From: Alkalisalibacterium limincola
GTDB taxonomy: Bacteria > Pseudomonadota > Gammaproteobacteria > Xanthomonadales > Xanthomonadaceae
Direction of reading: 5' to 3'
DNA length: 64,000 nt
NCBI RefSeq assembly: GCF_008017755.1
Contig: NZ_VRTS01000005.1
Span: forward strand, 176,314-240,313
In this document: piece by piece, positions 44,300-53,800 of the stretch
Layout of the letters: each line of letters begins with the position of its first letter
How positions within the stretch are numbered: the first letter of the stretch is position 1
The notes under the pieces: model-generated
Seen by the model: the letters and a program-made list of their open reading frames with translations, nothing else
Told to the model about the DNA's origin: nothing
Database searches by the model: none
Program-made: the position numbers and the translations under genes

Positions 44300-44301
44300 G
44301 C

Positions 44302-45429
44302 ATGGGTGGCCGCGAGCACGCCGCCGTGGCCGGTGACGCCGCGACGCCCCCGTCGCAGACCTACGCGGCCGGCGTGGACGACGGCCGCTGGACCCGGGAC
44401 CCGGCCCAACGCCCGGTGCTCGACGCCCTCGACCGCATCCATGCCGAGCTGGCCCGGGCCCGGCGCCGCGGCCCGCTGCGCCGGCTGACCGCGAAGTTCC
44501 GCCCGCCCGACGCGGTGCGCGGGCTGTACCTGTGGGGCGGGGTCGGTCGGGGCAAGACCTTCCTGGTCGACCTGCTGTTCGCGCAGGCGCCGGTGCGGCG
44601 TCGCTGGCGCATCCATTTCCACCGCTTCATGCAGCACGTGCACGCGCAGCTGGCGGCAGCCGGCGAACGCAGCGACCCGCTCGACGGCGTGGCCGCGGAG
44701 ATCGCCGCGCGGGCCAGGCTGCTGGTGCTGGACGAGTTCTTCGTCAGCGACATCGGCGACGCGATGATCCTCGGGCGCCTGCTCGAGGGCCTGTTCGAGC
44801 GCGGCGTCACGCTGGTGACCACCTCCAACATCGAGCCGGCCGGACTGTACCGCGACGGCCTCCAGCGAGCGCGCTTCCTGCCGGCCATCGCCTTGATCGA
44901 ACAGCACTGCGAGGTGCTGGAGCTGGTCAGCCCCCGCGACTACCGGCTGCGCCAGCTCACCGCCGGCGGGGTCTACCACCAGCCCCTCGACTCCGAAGCC
45001 GAAGCGGCACTGGCCGCGGCCTGGACCCGGCTGACCGCGGAGGCGCCCCTGCTGGAGGGTCCGCTCGAGGTCAACGGCCGGGTGCTAGAACCCAGGGCGA
45101 TGGCCGAAGGCGTGGTCTGGTTCGAGTTCGCCGAGCTGTGCGACGGTCCGCGCGCGGTGGCCGACTACATCGAGATCGCGCGCGACTTCCACACCGTCCT
45201 GCTGTCGGGCGTGCCGGACTTCGACGAACGCAACGAGAACGCGGCGCGGCGCTTCGTTCACCTGGTCGACGAACTCTACGACCGCCAGGTGAACCTGGTG
45301 CTGTCCGCCGACGCCGACGCGGTGTCGCTGTACAACGGCCAGCGCCTGCACAAGGAGTTCGAGCGTACCGGTTCGCGCCTGGTCGAGATGCAGTCGGCCC
45401 AGTACCTGGCGCTCGAGCACCGTCCCTGA
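44302..45429 (+). CDS. zapE: Cell division protein ZapE (AFG1-like ATPase)
   Basis: The 375-residue AAA-type ATPase has Walker A GGVGRGKT (79-86), Walker B LLVLDEFFVSDIGDAM, sensor TTSNIEPAGLYRDGLQR and the family ending SRLVEMQSAQYLA. In E. coli ZapE is a Z-ring-associated ATPase needed under low oxygen. It lies two bases after the hydrolase gene, so both may be cotranscribed. Confidence 0.92.
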   Translation: MGGREHAAVAGDAATPPSQTYAAGVDDGRWTRDPAQRPVLDALDRIHAELARARRRGPLRRLTAKFRPPDAVRGLYLWGGVGRGKTFLVDLLFAQAPVRRRWRIHFHRFMQHVHAQLAAAGERSDPLDGVAAEIAARARLLVLDEFFVSDIGDAMILGRLLEGLFERGVTLVTTSNIEPAGLYRDGLQRARFLPAIALIEQHCEVLELVSPRDYRLRQLTAGGVYHQPLDSEAEAALAAAWTRLTAEAPLLEGPLEVNGRVLEPRAMAEGVVWFEFAELCDGPRAVADYIEIARDFHTVLLSGVPDFDERNENAARRFVHLVDELYDRQVNLVLSADADAVSLYNGQRLHKEFERTGSRLVEMQSAQYLALEHRP

Positions 45430-45586
45430 GACTGGGCGGGGCCGGCGAAGTTGAATCGCCGCTGAGCTGAAACCCGCCTGAAACGGCGTTTTCCCGGTGC
45501 TTTCACATGCCGGGCGTCTACTCTCTCCACGGCCGCAACGCCCCCGCGTCTGCGTTCTCCCCTGCACCACCCGAGAGTGACACGGA

Positions 45587-46156
45587 ATGTCCAACGCACT
45601 GACCGACCGGCTGCGCAGCAGCCTGCGCACCCACCTGATGTCCGCCAACCCCGACCTGGCCGTGCTGGCCCGCACGCTGGGGGCCGAGATCCGCGCCGAT
45701 GCCGATGGCCTGGCCCGGGCCTACGCACGCTGCAGCAATCGCCAGGCGCGCTGGCGCCTTTACGGCCGCGATCGCTTCGGCGCCACGGCCGAGCTGCACT
45801 GCCTTCCGGGCGGCGCCTGGACCGAACTGCACGACCACGGCGCCCTGTGGGGCGTGGACGTCCTGGTCGAGGGCGCGCTGGAAGTGGAGTCGTGGACGCT
45901 GGGTCCCGACGGCCCGCTGGCTGGCAGCAATCGACGCACCTGGCTGGGCCCGGGCGATGCGCTGTGGTTCGAGCGCGAGGACGCCTATGCCCACCGCTGC
46001 CGCAACCTGAGCGCCACGCAGCCGGCGCTGACGCTCAACGTGCTGGGCGGCGAACTGGAGCAGGTACGCCATTTCATGCGCTCCCCGCGCCGCTGGGTGA
46101 CCAGCCACCGGGCCCCGCCGCCGCTGGAACCGATGCCGGCCGAGTTCGCCGCCTGA
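45587..46156 (+). CDS. Cysteine dioxygenase-like cupin
   Basis: The 189-residue protein has a cupin metal site: LHDHGALWGVDVLVEGALEV (two His) and a third His in AYAHRCRNLSA. This matches bacterial thiol dioxygenases, which oxidise cysteine or 3-mercaptopropionate with Fe(II). Without a clear diagnostic substrate residue I leave the exact thiol open. ATG 45587 follows GAGAGTGACACGGA. It has a 157-base upstream region. Confidence 0.75.
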   Translation: MSNALTDRLRSSLRTHLMSANPDLAVLARTLGAEIRADADGLARAYARCSNRQARWRLYGRDRFGATAELHCLPGGAWTELHDHGALWGVDVLVEGALEVESWTLGPDGPLAGSNRRTWLGPGDALWFEREDAYAHRCRNLSATQPALTLNVLGGELEQVRHFMRSPRRWVTSHRAPPPLEPMPAEFAA

Positions 46157-46170
46157 CGCTACATCTCGCG

Positions 46171-46199
46171 TTGACGCGATCGATCGACCCCACTATCTT
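46171..46199 (+). promoter_or_regulatory. Sigma-70 promoter of the nrdAB operon
   Basis: TTGACG (46171-46176) and TATCTT (46194-46199) are spaced by exactly 17 bases. Transcription would start near 46206, just before the cobalamin riboswitch. Confidence 0.65.
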
Positions 46200-46208
46200 G
46201 TGTCCGTC

Positions 46209-46397
46209 GGTCCCGCTGGCGTGCGCCAGTGGATTAAAAGGGAAGTCGGTGCGGCCCCCGGGCCAATGCCGACGCTGCCCCGCAGCGGTAGGTGGAAACG
46301 AACGCCGAACACGGCACTGGGGCCCTGCCCCGGGAAGCCCGGCAAGTAGGTGGAGCAGGCCCCGGCCCGCCCATGTCCATGAGCCCGAAGACCTGCC
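46209..46397 (+). promoter_or_regulatory. Cobalamin (adenosylcobalamin) riboswitch upstream of nrdA
   Basis: The element contains all main cobalamin-riboswitch signatures in order: AAAAGGGAAGTCGGTGC (46235-46251), GCCGACGCTGCCCCGCAGCGGTA (around 46268-46290, here the pairing partner and central core), GGGAAGCCCGGCAAG and the B12 box AGCCCGAAGACCTGCC (46382-46397). About 258 bases separate it from the nrdA start. Two stem-loops there (46459-46498 with GGACGA/TCGTCC, and 46555-46571) could be part of the expression platform. Repression of B12-independent NrdAB by B12 is known where a B12-dependent reductase is also present. Confidence 0.92.
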
Positions 46398-46655
46398 GAC
46401 AGCCGCGTGAAGCACACACGCGCGGTACCGGCTACAGGGCTTCCGCGGGGAAGCGGCCGGACGATGCGACGGGCCAGGCGCCCGTGGCCGTGTCGTCCCG
46501 TCGCCACACGTGAAGGCCCGGCGCCCGAGGGGGTGCCGCCGCAGGCGTGAGGCCCTCCCGGCATCCGGGAGCGGCGCGTGGCCTGTCGTGGCATCGGCTC
46601 GATCCGCGGTCCTGCGAGGGACGGGCCGCGACCCGTGCATCGCATGGAGCCGCAC

Positions 46656-49118
46656 ATGACCACATCCGACACGACCCTCGCCGAAGCCGACGCCGGCACC
46701 CGCTTTGTCCCGATCCAGAACACCCCGGCCACGCCGGGTGTCGAGCCCGACGCGCCAGCCCTCACGCTGACCCCGCCGCACCATGCCGGCGGCATGAGCG
46801 TCACCAAGCGCCACGGCGGCCGCGAGCCGGTCGACCTCGGCAAGATCGTGCGAGCGATCACCCGCGCCGCCGATGGGCTGCACGCGGTCGACCCGATGCG
46901 CGTGGCCACGCGCACCATTTCCGGCCTCTATGACGGCGCCACCACCGCCGAACTCGACGAGCTGTCGATCCGCACCGCCGCGCTGCTGACCGCCGAGGAG
47001 CCCGAGTACGGCCGGCTGGCGGCACGCCTGCTGGCGCAGGTGATCGCCAAGGAGGTCGGCGGCCAGGAGATCCACGCGTTCTCGCAGTCGGTGGCCCGCG
47101 GCCACGAGCTGGGCCTGATCAACGACCGCCTGCTGGAATTCACCCAGACCCATGCGCGCAAGCTCAACGACGCGCTCGACACCGGCCTGGACCGCCGCTT
47201 CGACTACTTCGGCCTGCGCACGCTCTACGACCGCTACCTGGTGCGCCACCCGAAGACGCGCAAGGTCATCGAGTCGCCGCAGATGTTCTTCCTGCGCATC
47301 GCCAGCGCGCTGAGCGAGACCATCGACGACACGCTGGCGCTGTACCGGCGCATGGCCGAGCTGGACTACCTGCCCAGCTCGCCGACGCTGTTCAACGCCG
47401 GCACCACGCACGAACAGCTCTCCAGCTGCTTCCTGCTCGACTCGCCCGAGGATTCGCTGGAGTCGATCTACGCGCGCTACATGGACGTGGCCAAGCTGAG
47501 CAAGTTCAGCGGCGGCATCGGCCTGAGCTACACCCGCATCCGCTCGCGCGGTTCGCTGATCCGCTCCACCAACGGGCTGTCCAATGGCATCGTGCCGTGG
47601 CTCAAGACGCTCGACGCCTCGGTGGCGGCGGTCAACCAGGGCGGCAAGCGCAAGGGCGCGGCCTGCGTGTACCTGGAGCCCTGGCACGCCGATGTCGAGC
47701 AGTTCCTGGAGCTTCGCGACAACACCGGCGACGAGGCGCGGCGCACGCACAACCTGAACCTGGCGAACTGGATCCCGGACGAGTTCATGCGCCGGGTCGA
47801 GGCGGACGGCGAGTGGTCGCTGTTCGACCCGCACGACGTGCCGCAGCTGACCGACCTGTGGGGCGAGGCCTTCGAGCGCGCCTACGCCCAGGCCGAGGCC
47901 GCGGGGCTGGCGAAGAAGACGCTGCGCGCGCGCGAGCTGTACGCGCGGATGATGCGGACGCTGGCGCAGACCGGCAACGGCTGGATGAACTTCAAGGACA
48001 AGTCCAACCGCGCCTGCAACCAGACGGCCAAGCCGGGCAACGTCGTGCACCTGTCGAACCTGTGCACCGAGATCCTGGAAGTCACCTCGCAGTCGGAGAC
48101 CGCGGTGTGCAACCTGGGCTCGATCAACCTGGGGCAGCACGTCGCGCGCGACGAGCAGGGCCGCCCCTGGTTCGACTACGGCAAGCTGGCCGAAACCGTG
48201 CGCCTGGCGGTTCGCCAGCTCGACCGCGTCATCGACCTGAACTTCTACCCGATCCAGACCGCGCGCGCGGCGAACCTGCGCTGGCGCCCGGTCGGGCTGG
48301 GCGCGATGGGCCTGCAGGACGTGTTCTTCAAGCTGCGCCTGCCGTTCGACTCCGCACCGGCGCGCGAGTTGTCGCGCCGCATTGCCGAAGAGATCTACTT
48401 CCACGCGCTGAATGCGTCGCTGGAGTTGGCGCTCGAGCACGGCCCGCACCCGGGCTTTCCCGACACCCGCCTGCATGACGGCGAATTCCAGTTCGAGGCC
48501 TGGGGCGTGGCACCCACCGACCCGGAGCGCTGGCAGCGCCTGCGCGAGCGCATCCAGGGCCACGGCGTGCGCAACTCGCTGCTGGTGGCGATCGCCCCGA
48601 CCGCGACAATTGCCTCGATCGCCGGCTGCTACGAGTGCATCGAGCCGCAGGTGAGCAATCTGTTCAAGCGCGAGACGCTGTCGGGCGACTTCCTGGTGGT
48701 GAACCGCCATCTGGTCGAGGAGCTCAAGCAGCTGGGCCACTGGACCCCGCAGATGCGCGACCGCATCAAGCTCGCGGAGGGTTCGATCCAGGGCATCGAG
48801 GAGATCCCGGAAGCGCTCCGCCGGGTCTACCGCACCGTCTGGGAACTGCCGATGCGCGCGCTGATCGACATGGCCGCCGATCGCGGTGCGTTCATCGACC
48901 AGAGCCAGTCGCTGAACCTGTTCATCGAGAACCCGAACATCGGCCAGTTGAGTTCGATGTACATGCACGCCTGGAAGCGGGGCCTCAAGACCACCTACTA
49001 CCTGCGCTCGCGGCCGGCGACGAAGATCAACAAGACCACGGTGGGCGACACCACGGCCGCGAACGCGGCGTTGATGTGTTCGCTGGAGAACCCCGAATCC
49101 TGCGAGGCCTGCCAGTGA
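46656..49118 (+). CDS. nrdA: Ribonucleoside-diphosphate reductase alpha subunit, class Ia
   Basis: The 820-residue enzyme makes deoxyribonucleotides aerobically. It has an N-terminal ATP-cone (VTKRHGGREPVDLGKIVRAI, about 50-140), active-site cysteines in LSSCFLLDS, LSNLCTEI and AVCNLGSINL, and a C-terminal CEAC redox pair. ATG 46656 follows GGAG with 6-base spacing; ATG 46644 is an alternative. The leader carries a cobalamin riboswitch. The stop overlaps nrdB. Confidence 0.95.
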   Translation: MTTSDTTLAEADAGTRFVPIQNTPATPGVEPDAPALTLTPPHHAGGMSVTKRHGGREPVDLGKIVRAITRAADGLHAVDPMRVATRTISGLYDGATTAELDELSIRTAALLTAEEPEYGRLAARLLAQVIAKEVGGQEIHAFSQSVARGHELGLINDRLLEFTQTHARKLNDALDTGLDRRFDYFGLRTLYDRYLVRHPKTRKVIESPQMFFLRIASALSETIDDTLALYRRMAELDYLPSSPTLFNAGTTHEQLSSCFLLDSPEDSLESIYARYMDVAKLSKFSGGIGLSYTRIRSRGSLIRSTNGLSNGIVPWLKTLDASVAAVNQGGKRKGAACVYLEPWHADVEQFLELRDNTGDEARRTHNLNLANWIPDEFMRRVEADGEWSLFDPHDVPQLTDLWGEAFERAYAQAEAAGLAKKTLRARELYARMMRTLAQTGNGWMNFKDKSNRACNQTAKPGNVVHLSNLCTEILEVTSQSETAVCNLGSINLGQHVARDEQGRPWFDYGKLAETVRLAVRQLDRVIDLNFYPIQTARAANLRWRPVGLGAMGLQDVFFKLRLPFDSAPARELSRRIAEEIYFHALNASLELALEHGPHPGFPDTRLHDGEFQFEAWGVAPTDPERWQRLRERIQGHGVRNSLLVAIAPTATIASIAGCYECIEPQVSNLFKRETLSGDFLVVNRHLVEELKQLGHWTPQMRDRIKLAEGSIQGIEEIPEALRRVYRTVWELPMRALIDMAADRGAFIDQSQSLNLFIENPNIGQLSSMYMHAWKRGLKTTYYLRSRPATKINKTTVGDTTAANAALMCSLENPESCEACQ

Positions 49119-50125
49119 GCACCCCAAGACTGCTGGACCCGGGCTTCGAGCTGACGCTGCGGCCGATGCGCTATCCGAAGTTCTACGAGATGTACCGCGA
49201 TGCGATCCGCAACACCTGGACGGTGGAGGAGGTGGACTTCTCGCTCGACGTCAACGACCTCACGAACAAGGTGGGCGACGCCGAGCGCCACCTGATCGAA
49301 CGCCTGGTGGCGTTCTTCGCCACCGGCGACTCGATCGTCTCCAACAACCTGGTGCTCAACCTCTACCAGCACATCAACTCGCCCGAGGCGCGCATGTACC
49401 TCTCGCGCCAGCTGTACGAGGAAGCGCTGCACGTGCAGTTCTACCTGACCCTGCTCGACAGCTACCTGCCCGATCCCGAGGCGCGCACCAAGGCATTCGC
49501 CGCAGTCGAGAACATTCCCTCGATCCGGCGCAAGGCCGGGTTCTGCTTCAAGTGGATCGATTCGATCCAGGGCCTGCAGCGCATCGAAACGCCGCAACAG
49601 CGGCGGCAGTTCCTGCTCAACCTGGTCTGCTTCGCCGCCTGCATCGAGGGCCTGTTCTTCTTCGCCGCCTTCGCCTACGTGTATTACCTGCGCTCGCGCG
49701 GGCTGCTGCCGGGCCTGGCCTCGGGCACCAACTGGGTGTTCCGCGACGAATCGATGCACATGAACTTCGCCTTCGAGGTCATCGACACGGTGCGCAAGGA
49801 GCAGCCGGAGCTGTTCGACGCCGGCCTGGAGCGCGACATCCGCGCGATGCTGGCCGAGGCGATCGAGTGCGAGGTGGCGTTCGCGCAGGACGTGCTGTCG
49901 GGTGGCGTGGCCGGGCTGTCGATCAAGGACATGCGCCAGTACCTGGAGTACTGCGCCGACCAGCGCCTGTCGCGGCTGGGCTACGCGAAAGCCTACGAGG
50001 TCGGCAACCCGTTCGGCTTCATGGACCTGCAGGACGTGCAGGAGCTGACCAACTTCTTCGAGCGGCGCGTGTCGGCCTACCAGGTCGGCGTGAGCGGCGA
50101 GGTGGCGTTCGACGAAGCGTTCTGA
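49115..50125 (+). CDS. nrdB: Ribonucleoside-diphosphate reductase beta subunit
   Basis: The 336-residue protein holds the di-iron tyrosyl radical site: EEALHVQFY contains ExxH and the radical Tyr four residues after the His, and the downstream ligands lie in CIEGLFFFAAFAY and DESMHMNFAFEVI. It generates the radical passed to NrdA. It starts at GTG 49115 overlapping the nrdA stop as GTGA. Confidence 0.95.
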   Translation: MSTPRLLDPGFELTLRPMRYPKFYEMYRDAIRNTWTVEEVDFSLDVNDLTNKVGDAERHLIERLVAFFATGDSIVSNNLVLNLYQHINSPEARMYLSRQLYEEALHVQFYLTLLDSYLPDPEARTKAFAAVENIPSIRRKAGFCFKWIDSIQGLQRIETPQQRRQFLLNLVCFAACIEGLFFFAAFAYVYYLRSRGLLPGLASGTNWVFRDESMHMNFAFEVIDTVRKEQPELFDAGLERDIRAMLAEAIECEVAFAQDVLSGGVAGLSIKDMRQYLEYCADQRLSRLGYAKAYEVGNPFGFMDLQDVQELTNFFERRVSAYQVGVSGEVAFDEAF

Positions 50126-50208
50126 GCGGGCAGGGACATGCGGCGGCGCTTCAACCGCGTCGCCGCATGCCGCATGATGGCTTCGACATCGACCAACCGG
50201 AGTCCGTC

Positions 50209-51522
50209 ATGCGCCTGCTCCCGCTCGCCGCCGTATTGCTGTGCGTGTCCCTGCCCACCACCGCACAGGACGCCGGCGCACTCGACGTCGACGCGTTGGC
50301 CGGCCCGGTCGACGCGCGCGTGGTGGAATGGCGCCGCGACATCCACCAGCATCCGGAACTGGGCAACCGCGAGTTCCGCACCGCCGGCCTGGTGGCCGAG
50401 CACCTCGAGGCACTGGGCCTGGAGGTGCGCACCGGCATCGCCCACACCGGCGTGGTCGGCATCCTGCGCGGTGGCGCCGGCGAGGGCCCGAAGATCGCAC
50501 TGCGCGCGGACATGGACGCGCTTCCGGTCACCGAGCGCACCGGCCTGCCGTTCGCCTCGACGGTCACCACCGAGTACCGCGGCCAGACCACCGGCGTCAT
50601 GCATGCCTGCGGCCATGACGCCCACACCGCGATCCTGATGGGCGTGGCCGAAGCGCTGGCCGGGGTGCGCGAGCAGCTGGCGGGCGAGGTGATGTTCATC
50701 TTCCAGCCCGCCGAGGAAGGTCCGCCCGAGGGCGAGGAGGGCGGGGCCTCGCTGATGCTCGATGAAGGCCTGTTCGCCGACTTCCAGCCCGAGGCGGTAC
50801 TGGGCCTGCACGTGATCGCCGGCATCGCGTCGGACACGATCGCCACCCGCCCGGGGCCGTTCATGGCCGCGTCCGACCGCTTCTCGATCACCGTGAAGGG
50901 GCGGCAGGCGCACGGCTCGCGCCCGTGGTCGGGCGTGGACCCGATCGTCGCCGCCGCCGACATCGTCATGACCGCGCAGACCCTGGTCAGCCGCCAGGCC
51001 GAACTGACCCGCGCCCCGGTCGTGCTGACCTTCGGCGCGTTCAACGGCGGCATCCGCAACAACATCATCCCCGACGAGGTCGAGCTGATCGGCACGATCC
51101 GCAGCTTCGAGCCGGACATGCGCGAGAAGCTGTTCGAGGGCCTGCGCCGGGTGGCCGAGAACGTCGCCGCCGCACACGGCGCGACCGTCGAGCACGCGAT
51201 CCCGGCCGAGGCCGGAAACCCGGTGGTGCGCAACGACGAGGACCTGCTGTCCCGGGTCAAGCCCAGCCTGGAGCGCGTTGCCGGTGCCGGCAAGGTCATC
51301 GAGATCGATCCGATCACCGGCGCCGAGGACTTCGCCGAGTTCGGCGCGCATGCGCCGGCGCTGTTCTTCTTCGTCGGGGCCACGCCGCCCGGTGCGGACA
51401 TGGCGGCGGTGGCCAGCAACCACTCCCCGGAATTCGACGTCGACGAGGCGGCGCTACCGCTCGGAACGCGGGCGATGCTGCAGGCCGCGCTGGACCTGCT
51501 CGATGCGGGGGCGTCGCAGTGA
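50209..51522 (+). CDS. M20 family amidohydrolase, exported (copy 1)
   Basis: The 437-residue protein has a signal peptide (LLPLAAVLLCVSLPTTAQ) and the M20D metallo-hydrolase pattern: RRDIHQHPELGNREF, ALRADMDALPV, HACGHDAHTAIL, FQPAEEGPPEG, a dimerisation domain with HGSRPWSGVDPI, and the C-terminal His in VASNHSPEFDVDE. Such enzymes hydrolyse N-acyl or indole-amino-acid conjugates and hippurate-like substrates. The next gene is a close homologue starting by GTGA overlap. Confidence 0.9.
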   Translation: MRLLPLAAVLLCVSLPTTAQDAGALDVDALAGPVDARVVEWRRDIHQHPELGNREFRTAGLVAEHLEALGLEVRTGIAHTGVVGILRGGAGEGPKIALRADMDALPVTERTGLPFASTVTTEYRGQTTGVMHACGHDAHTAILMGVAEALAGVREQLAGEVMFIFQPAEEGPPEGEEGGASLMLDEGLFADFQPEAVLGLHVIAGIASDTIATRPGPFMAASDRFSITVKGRQAHGSRPWSGVDPIVAAADIVMTAQTLVSRQAELTRAPVVLTFGAFNGGIRNNIIPDEVELIGTIRSFEPDMREKLFEGLRRVAENVAAAHGATVEHAIPAEAGNPVVRNDEDLLSRVKPSLERVAGAGKVIEIDPITGAEDFAEFGAHAPALFFFVGATPPGADMAAVASNHSPEFDVDEAALPLGTRAMLQAALDLLDAGASQ

Positions 51523-52847
51523 GCGCGGCACGACGCCTCGGACCGGTGCCAGCACTCGGCTTCGCGCTGGCGCTTTGCTTCGCGCCGGTCCAGCCCGCGC
51601 AGGCGGCGGACATCGACGCGCTGGCCGCCGATGTCGGCGAAGCGGTGGTGGCCTGGCGCCGCGACATCCACCAGCACCCGGAACTGGGCAATCGCGAGTT
51701 CCGCACGTCCGCGCTGGTGGCGCAACACCTGGAAGGCCTGGGCATGGAGGTGCGCACCGGCATCGCCCACACCGGCGTGACCGGCCTGCTCAAGGGCGGG
51801 CGTCCCGGCCCGCGCATCGCATTGCGTGCCGACATGGACGCGCTGCCGGTCACCGAACGCACCGGCCTGCCCTTCGCTTCCACCGTCACCACCGAGTACG
51901 CCGGACAGACCACCGGCGTCATGCACGCCTGCGGCCACGACGCCCACGTGGCGATCCTGATGGGCGTGGCGCAGGCGCTGGCCGGCATGCGCGGGGAACT
52001 GCCCGGCGAGGTGCTGTTCGTGTTCCAGCCGGCCGAGGAAGGCCCGCCGCCGGGCGAGGACGGCGGTGCGTCGATGATGCTCGATGAAGGCATCTTCGAC
52101 GACGTCGAGCCCGAAGCGGTGTACGGGCTGCACGTGTGGGCCAGCCTGCCGGTCGGCCAGCTGGGCTACCGCAGCGGCCCGATGATGGCGAGCGCCGATC
52201 GCTGGGTGCTCGACATCGCAGGCCAGCAGACGCACGGGTCGCGCCCGTGGGGCGGCGTCGACCCGATCGCGATCGCCGGCCAGGTGCTGGCGGGCATGAA
52301 CGCGATCATCGCCCGGCAGATCGACATCACCTCATCGCCGGTGGTGCTGTCGCCGGGCCGCATCGAGGGCGGCATCCGCTTCAACATCATTCCCGACACG
52401 GTGCAGATGGAAGGCACGCTGCGCACCTTCGACATGCAGGTGCGCGAGGACGTCATCGCGCGCTTCGCCCGGACCGCCAGCGCGATCGCCGAGGCCGCCG
52501 GGGGCAGTGCCACGCTGGAGGTGGAGAACTCCGCGCCGGTGACCGCCAACGATGCGGCCCTGACCACGCGCGTGCTGCCGACCCTGCACGCGGCGGTCGG
52601 CGAGGCCAATGTCGTGGAGATGCCGTTGATGACGGTGGCGGAGGACTTCTCCGAATTCGCCAACCGCGTGCCCGGCTTCTTCTTCTTCGTCGGCTCGACC
52701 TCGCGCGGCATCGACCCGGCCACCGCGCCGAACAACCACTCCCCGGAATTCCTGCTCGACGAGGAGAGCCTGGACGTCGGCGTACGGGCGATGCTGGCGC
52801 TCGCGCTTGCGCACCTGGTCACGCCCGGGGGCACGGCCAGCGACTAG
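51519..52847 (+). CDS. M20 family amidohydrolase, exported (copy 2)
   Basis: A 442-residue paralogue of the preceding gene with the same order of motifs: WRRDIHQHPELGNREFRT, RADMDALPVTERTGLPFAST, HACGHDAHVAIL, FQPAEEGPPPGED, HGSRPWGGVDPI and NNHSPEFLLDE. It has its own signal peptide (PALGFALALCFAPVQPAQAA). Its GTG start overlaps the first gene's stop. The two are most similar in the N-terminal catalytic half and differ more in the C-terminal half, which suggests divergence in substrate range. Confidence 0.9.
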   Translation: MSAARRLGPVPALGFALALCFAPVQPAQAADIDALAADVGEAVVAWRRDIHQHPELGNREFRTSALVAQHLEGLGMEVRTGIAHTGVTGLLKGGRPGPRIALRADMDALPVTERTGLPFASTVTTEYAGQTTGVMHACGHDAHVAILMGVAQALAGMRGELPGEVLFVFQPAEEGPPPGEDGGASMMLDEGIFDDVEPEAVYGLHVWASLPVGQLGYRSGPMMASADRWVLDIAGQQTHGSRPWGGVDPIAIAGQVLAGMNAIIARQIDITSSPVVLSPGRIEGGIRFNIIPDTVQMEGTLRTFDMQVREDVIARFARTASAIAEAAGGSATLEVENSAPVTANDAALTTRVLPTLHAAVGEANVVEMPLMTVAEDFSEFANRVPGFFFFVGSTSRGIDPATAPNNHSPEFLLDEESLDVGVRAMLALALAHLVTPGGTASD

Positions 52848-52856
52848 AATGTCGCG

Positions 52857-53684
52857 ATGACGACCCCCGAAAGTTCCCTGCTGGGCAAGCCCACCGCCTA
52901 CCCCGACGCCTACGACCCGGCCCTGCTGTACCCGATCCCGCGCGCCCCGAAACGTCACGAGCTCGGCATCGACGGGGCCTTGCCGTTCACCGGCTGCGAC
53001 GTGTGGAACGCCTACGAGCTGGGCTGGCTGGATGCGCGTGGCAAGCCGAAGGTGGCGCTCGGCGAGTTCCGCGTGCCGGCCGACTCGCCGAACATCATCG
53101 AGTCCAAGAGCTTCAAGCTCTACCTCAATTCCCACGCCCAGGAACGCTACGACGGCCCCGACGCGTTGCGGGCGCGCCTGGTCGAGGACCTGTCCGCCGC
53201 CGCGGGCGCCCCGGTGAGCGTGGTGGTCGTGCCGACGACGGTCAGTGGCCACGGCCAGGTCGAGGGACTCTCGGGCGACACGATCGACGACCTGCCGGTG
53301 GCGATCGACCACTACGGGCCGCCGAGGCCGGACTTCCTGCGCGCCGACGGCGGGGAAGTGGTCGAGGAGACGCTGGTCTCGCACCTGCTCAAGTCGAACT
53401 GCCCGGTCACCGGCCAGCCCGACTGGGCCAGCCTGCAACTGCGCTACCACGGGCCGAAGATCGACCGCGCCGGCCTGCTGCGCTACCTGGTCAGCTTCCG
53501 CGGGCACAGCGATTTCCACGAGCAGTGCGTGGAGCGGATCTTCACCGACCTGATGCGCCAGTGCCGCCCGCAGCGGCTGAGCGTGTACGCGCGCTACACC
53601 CGCCGCGGCGGCCTCGACATCAACCCGTTCCGCAGCTCCAGCGGCGAGACCCAGCCGGGCAATCCGCGCACCGTGCGGCAATAA
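52857..53684 (+). CDS. queF: NADPH-dependent 7-cyano-7-deazaguanine reductase
   Basis: QueF reduces preQ0 to preQ1 in queuosine synthesis. The 275-residue two-domain (YqcD-type) protein has the NADPH/substrate motif [11 protein letters not shown] (82-92), catalytic Cys182 and Asp189 in [11 protein letters not shown], and the C-terminal DINPFRS. It starts 9 bases after the M20 gene, though the function is unrelated. Confidence 0.95.
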   Translation: MTTPESSLLGKPTAYPDAYDPALLYPIPRAPKRHELGIDGALPFTGCDVWNAYELGWLDARGKPKVALGEFRVPADSPNIIESKSFKLYLNSHAQERYDGPDALRARLVEDLSAAAGAPVSVVVVPTTVSGHGQVEGLSGDTIDDLPVAIDHYGPPRPDFLRADGGEVVEETLVSHLLKSNCPVTGQPDWASLQLRYHGPKIDRAGLLRYLVSFRGHSDFHEQCVERIFTDLMRQCRPQRLSVYARYTRRGGLDINPFRSSSGETQPGNPRTVRQ

Positions 53685-53800
53685 CGCGCACGCCATCGCC
53701 CGCGGCGGTCGTCGTCATCGGGAAAGATTCATTGCGCTGCGCCGGCAAAGGCGTAGTGTGGGGTGTTCACGCTACGCTGCCTGCTAAGGACGGTCTGACT

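Noticed and set aside
46074..49127. A 1017-codon open frame on the minus strand opposite nrdA
   Set aside because: It is a shadow of the highly GC-rich nrdA codons; its translation is Arg/Ala/Gly/His-rich with no domain, while the plus strand encodes a complete NrdA.
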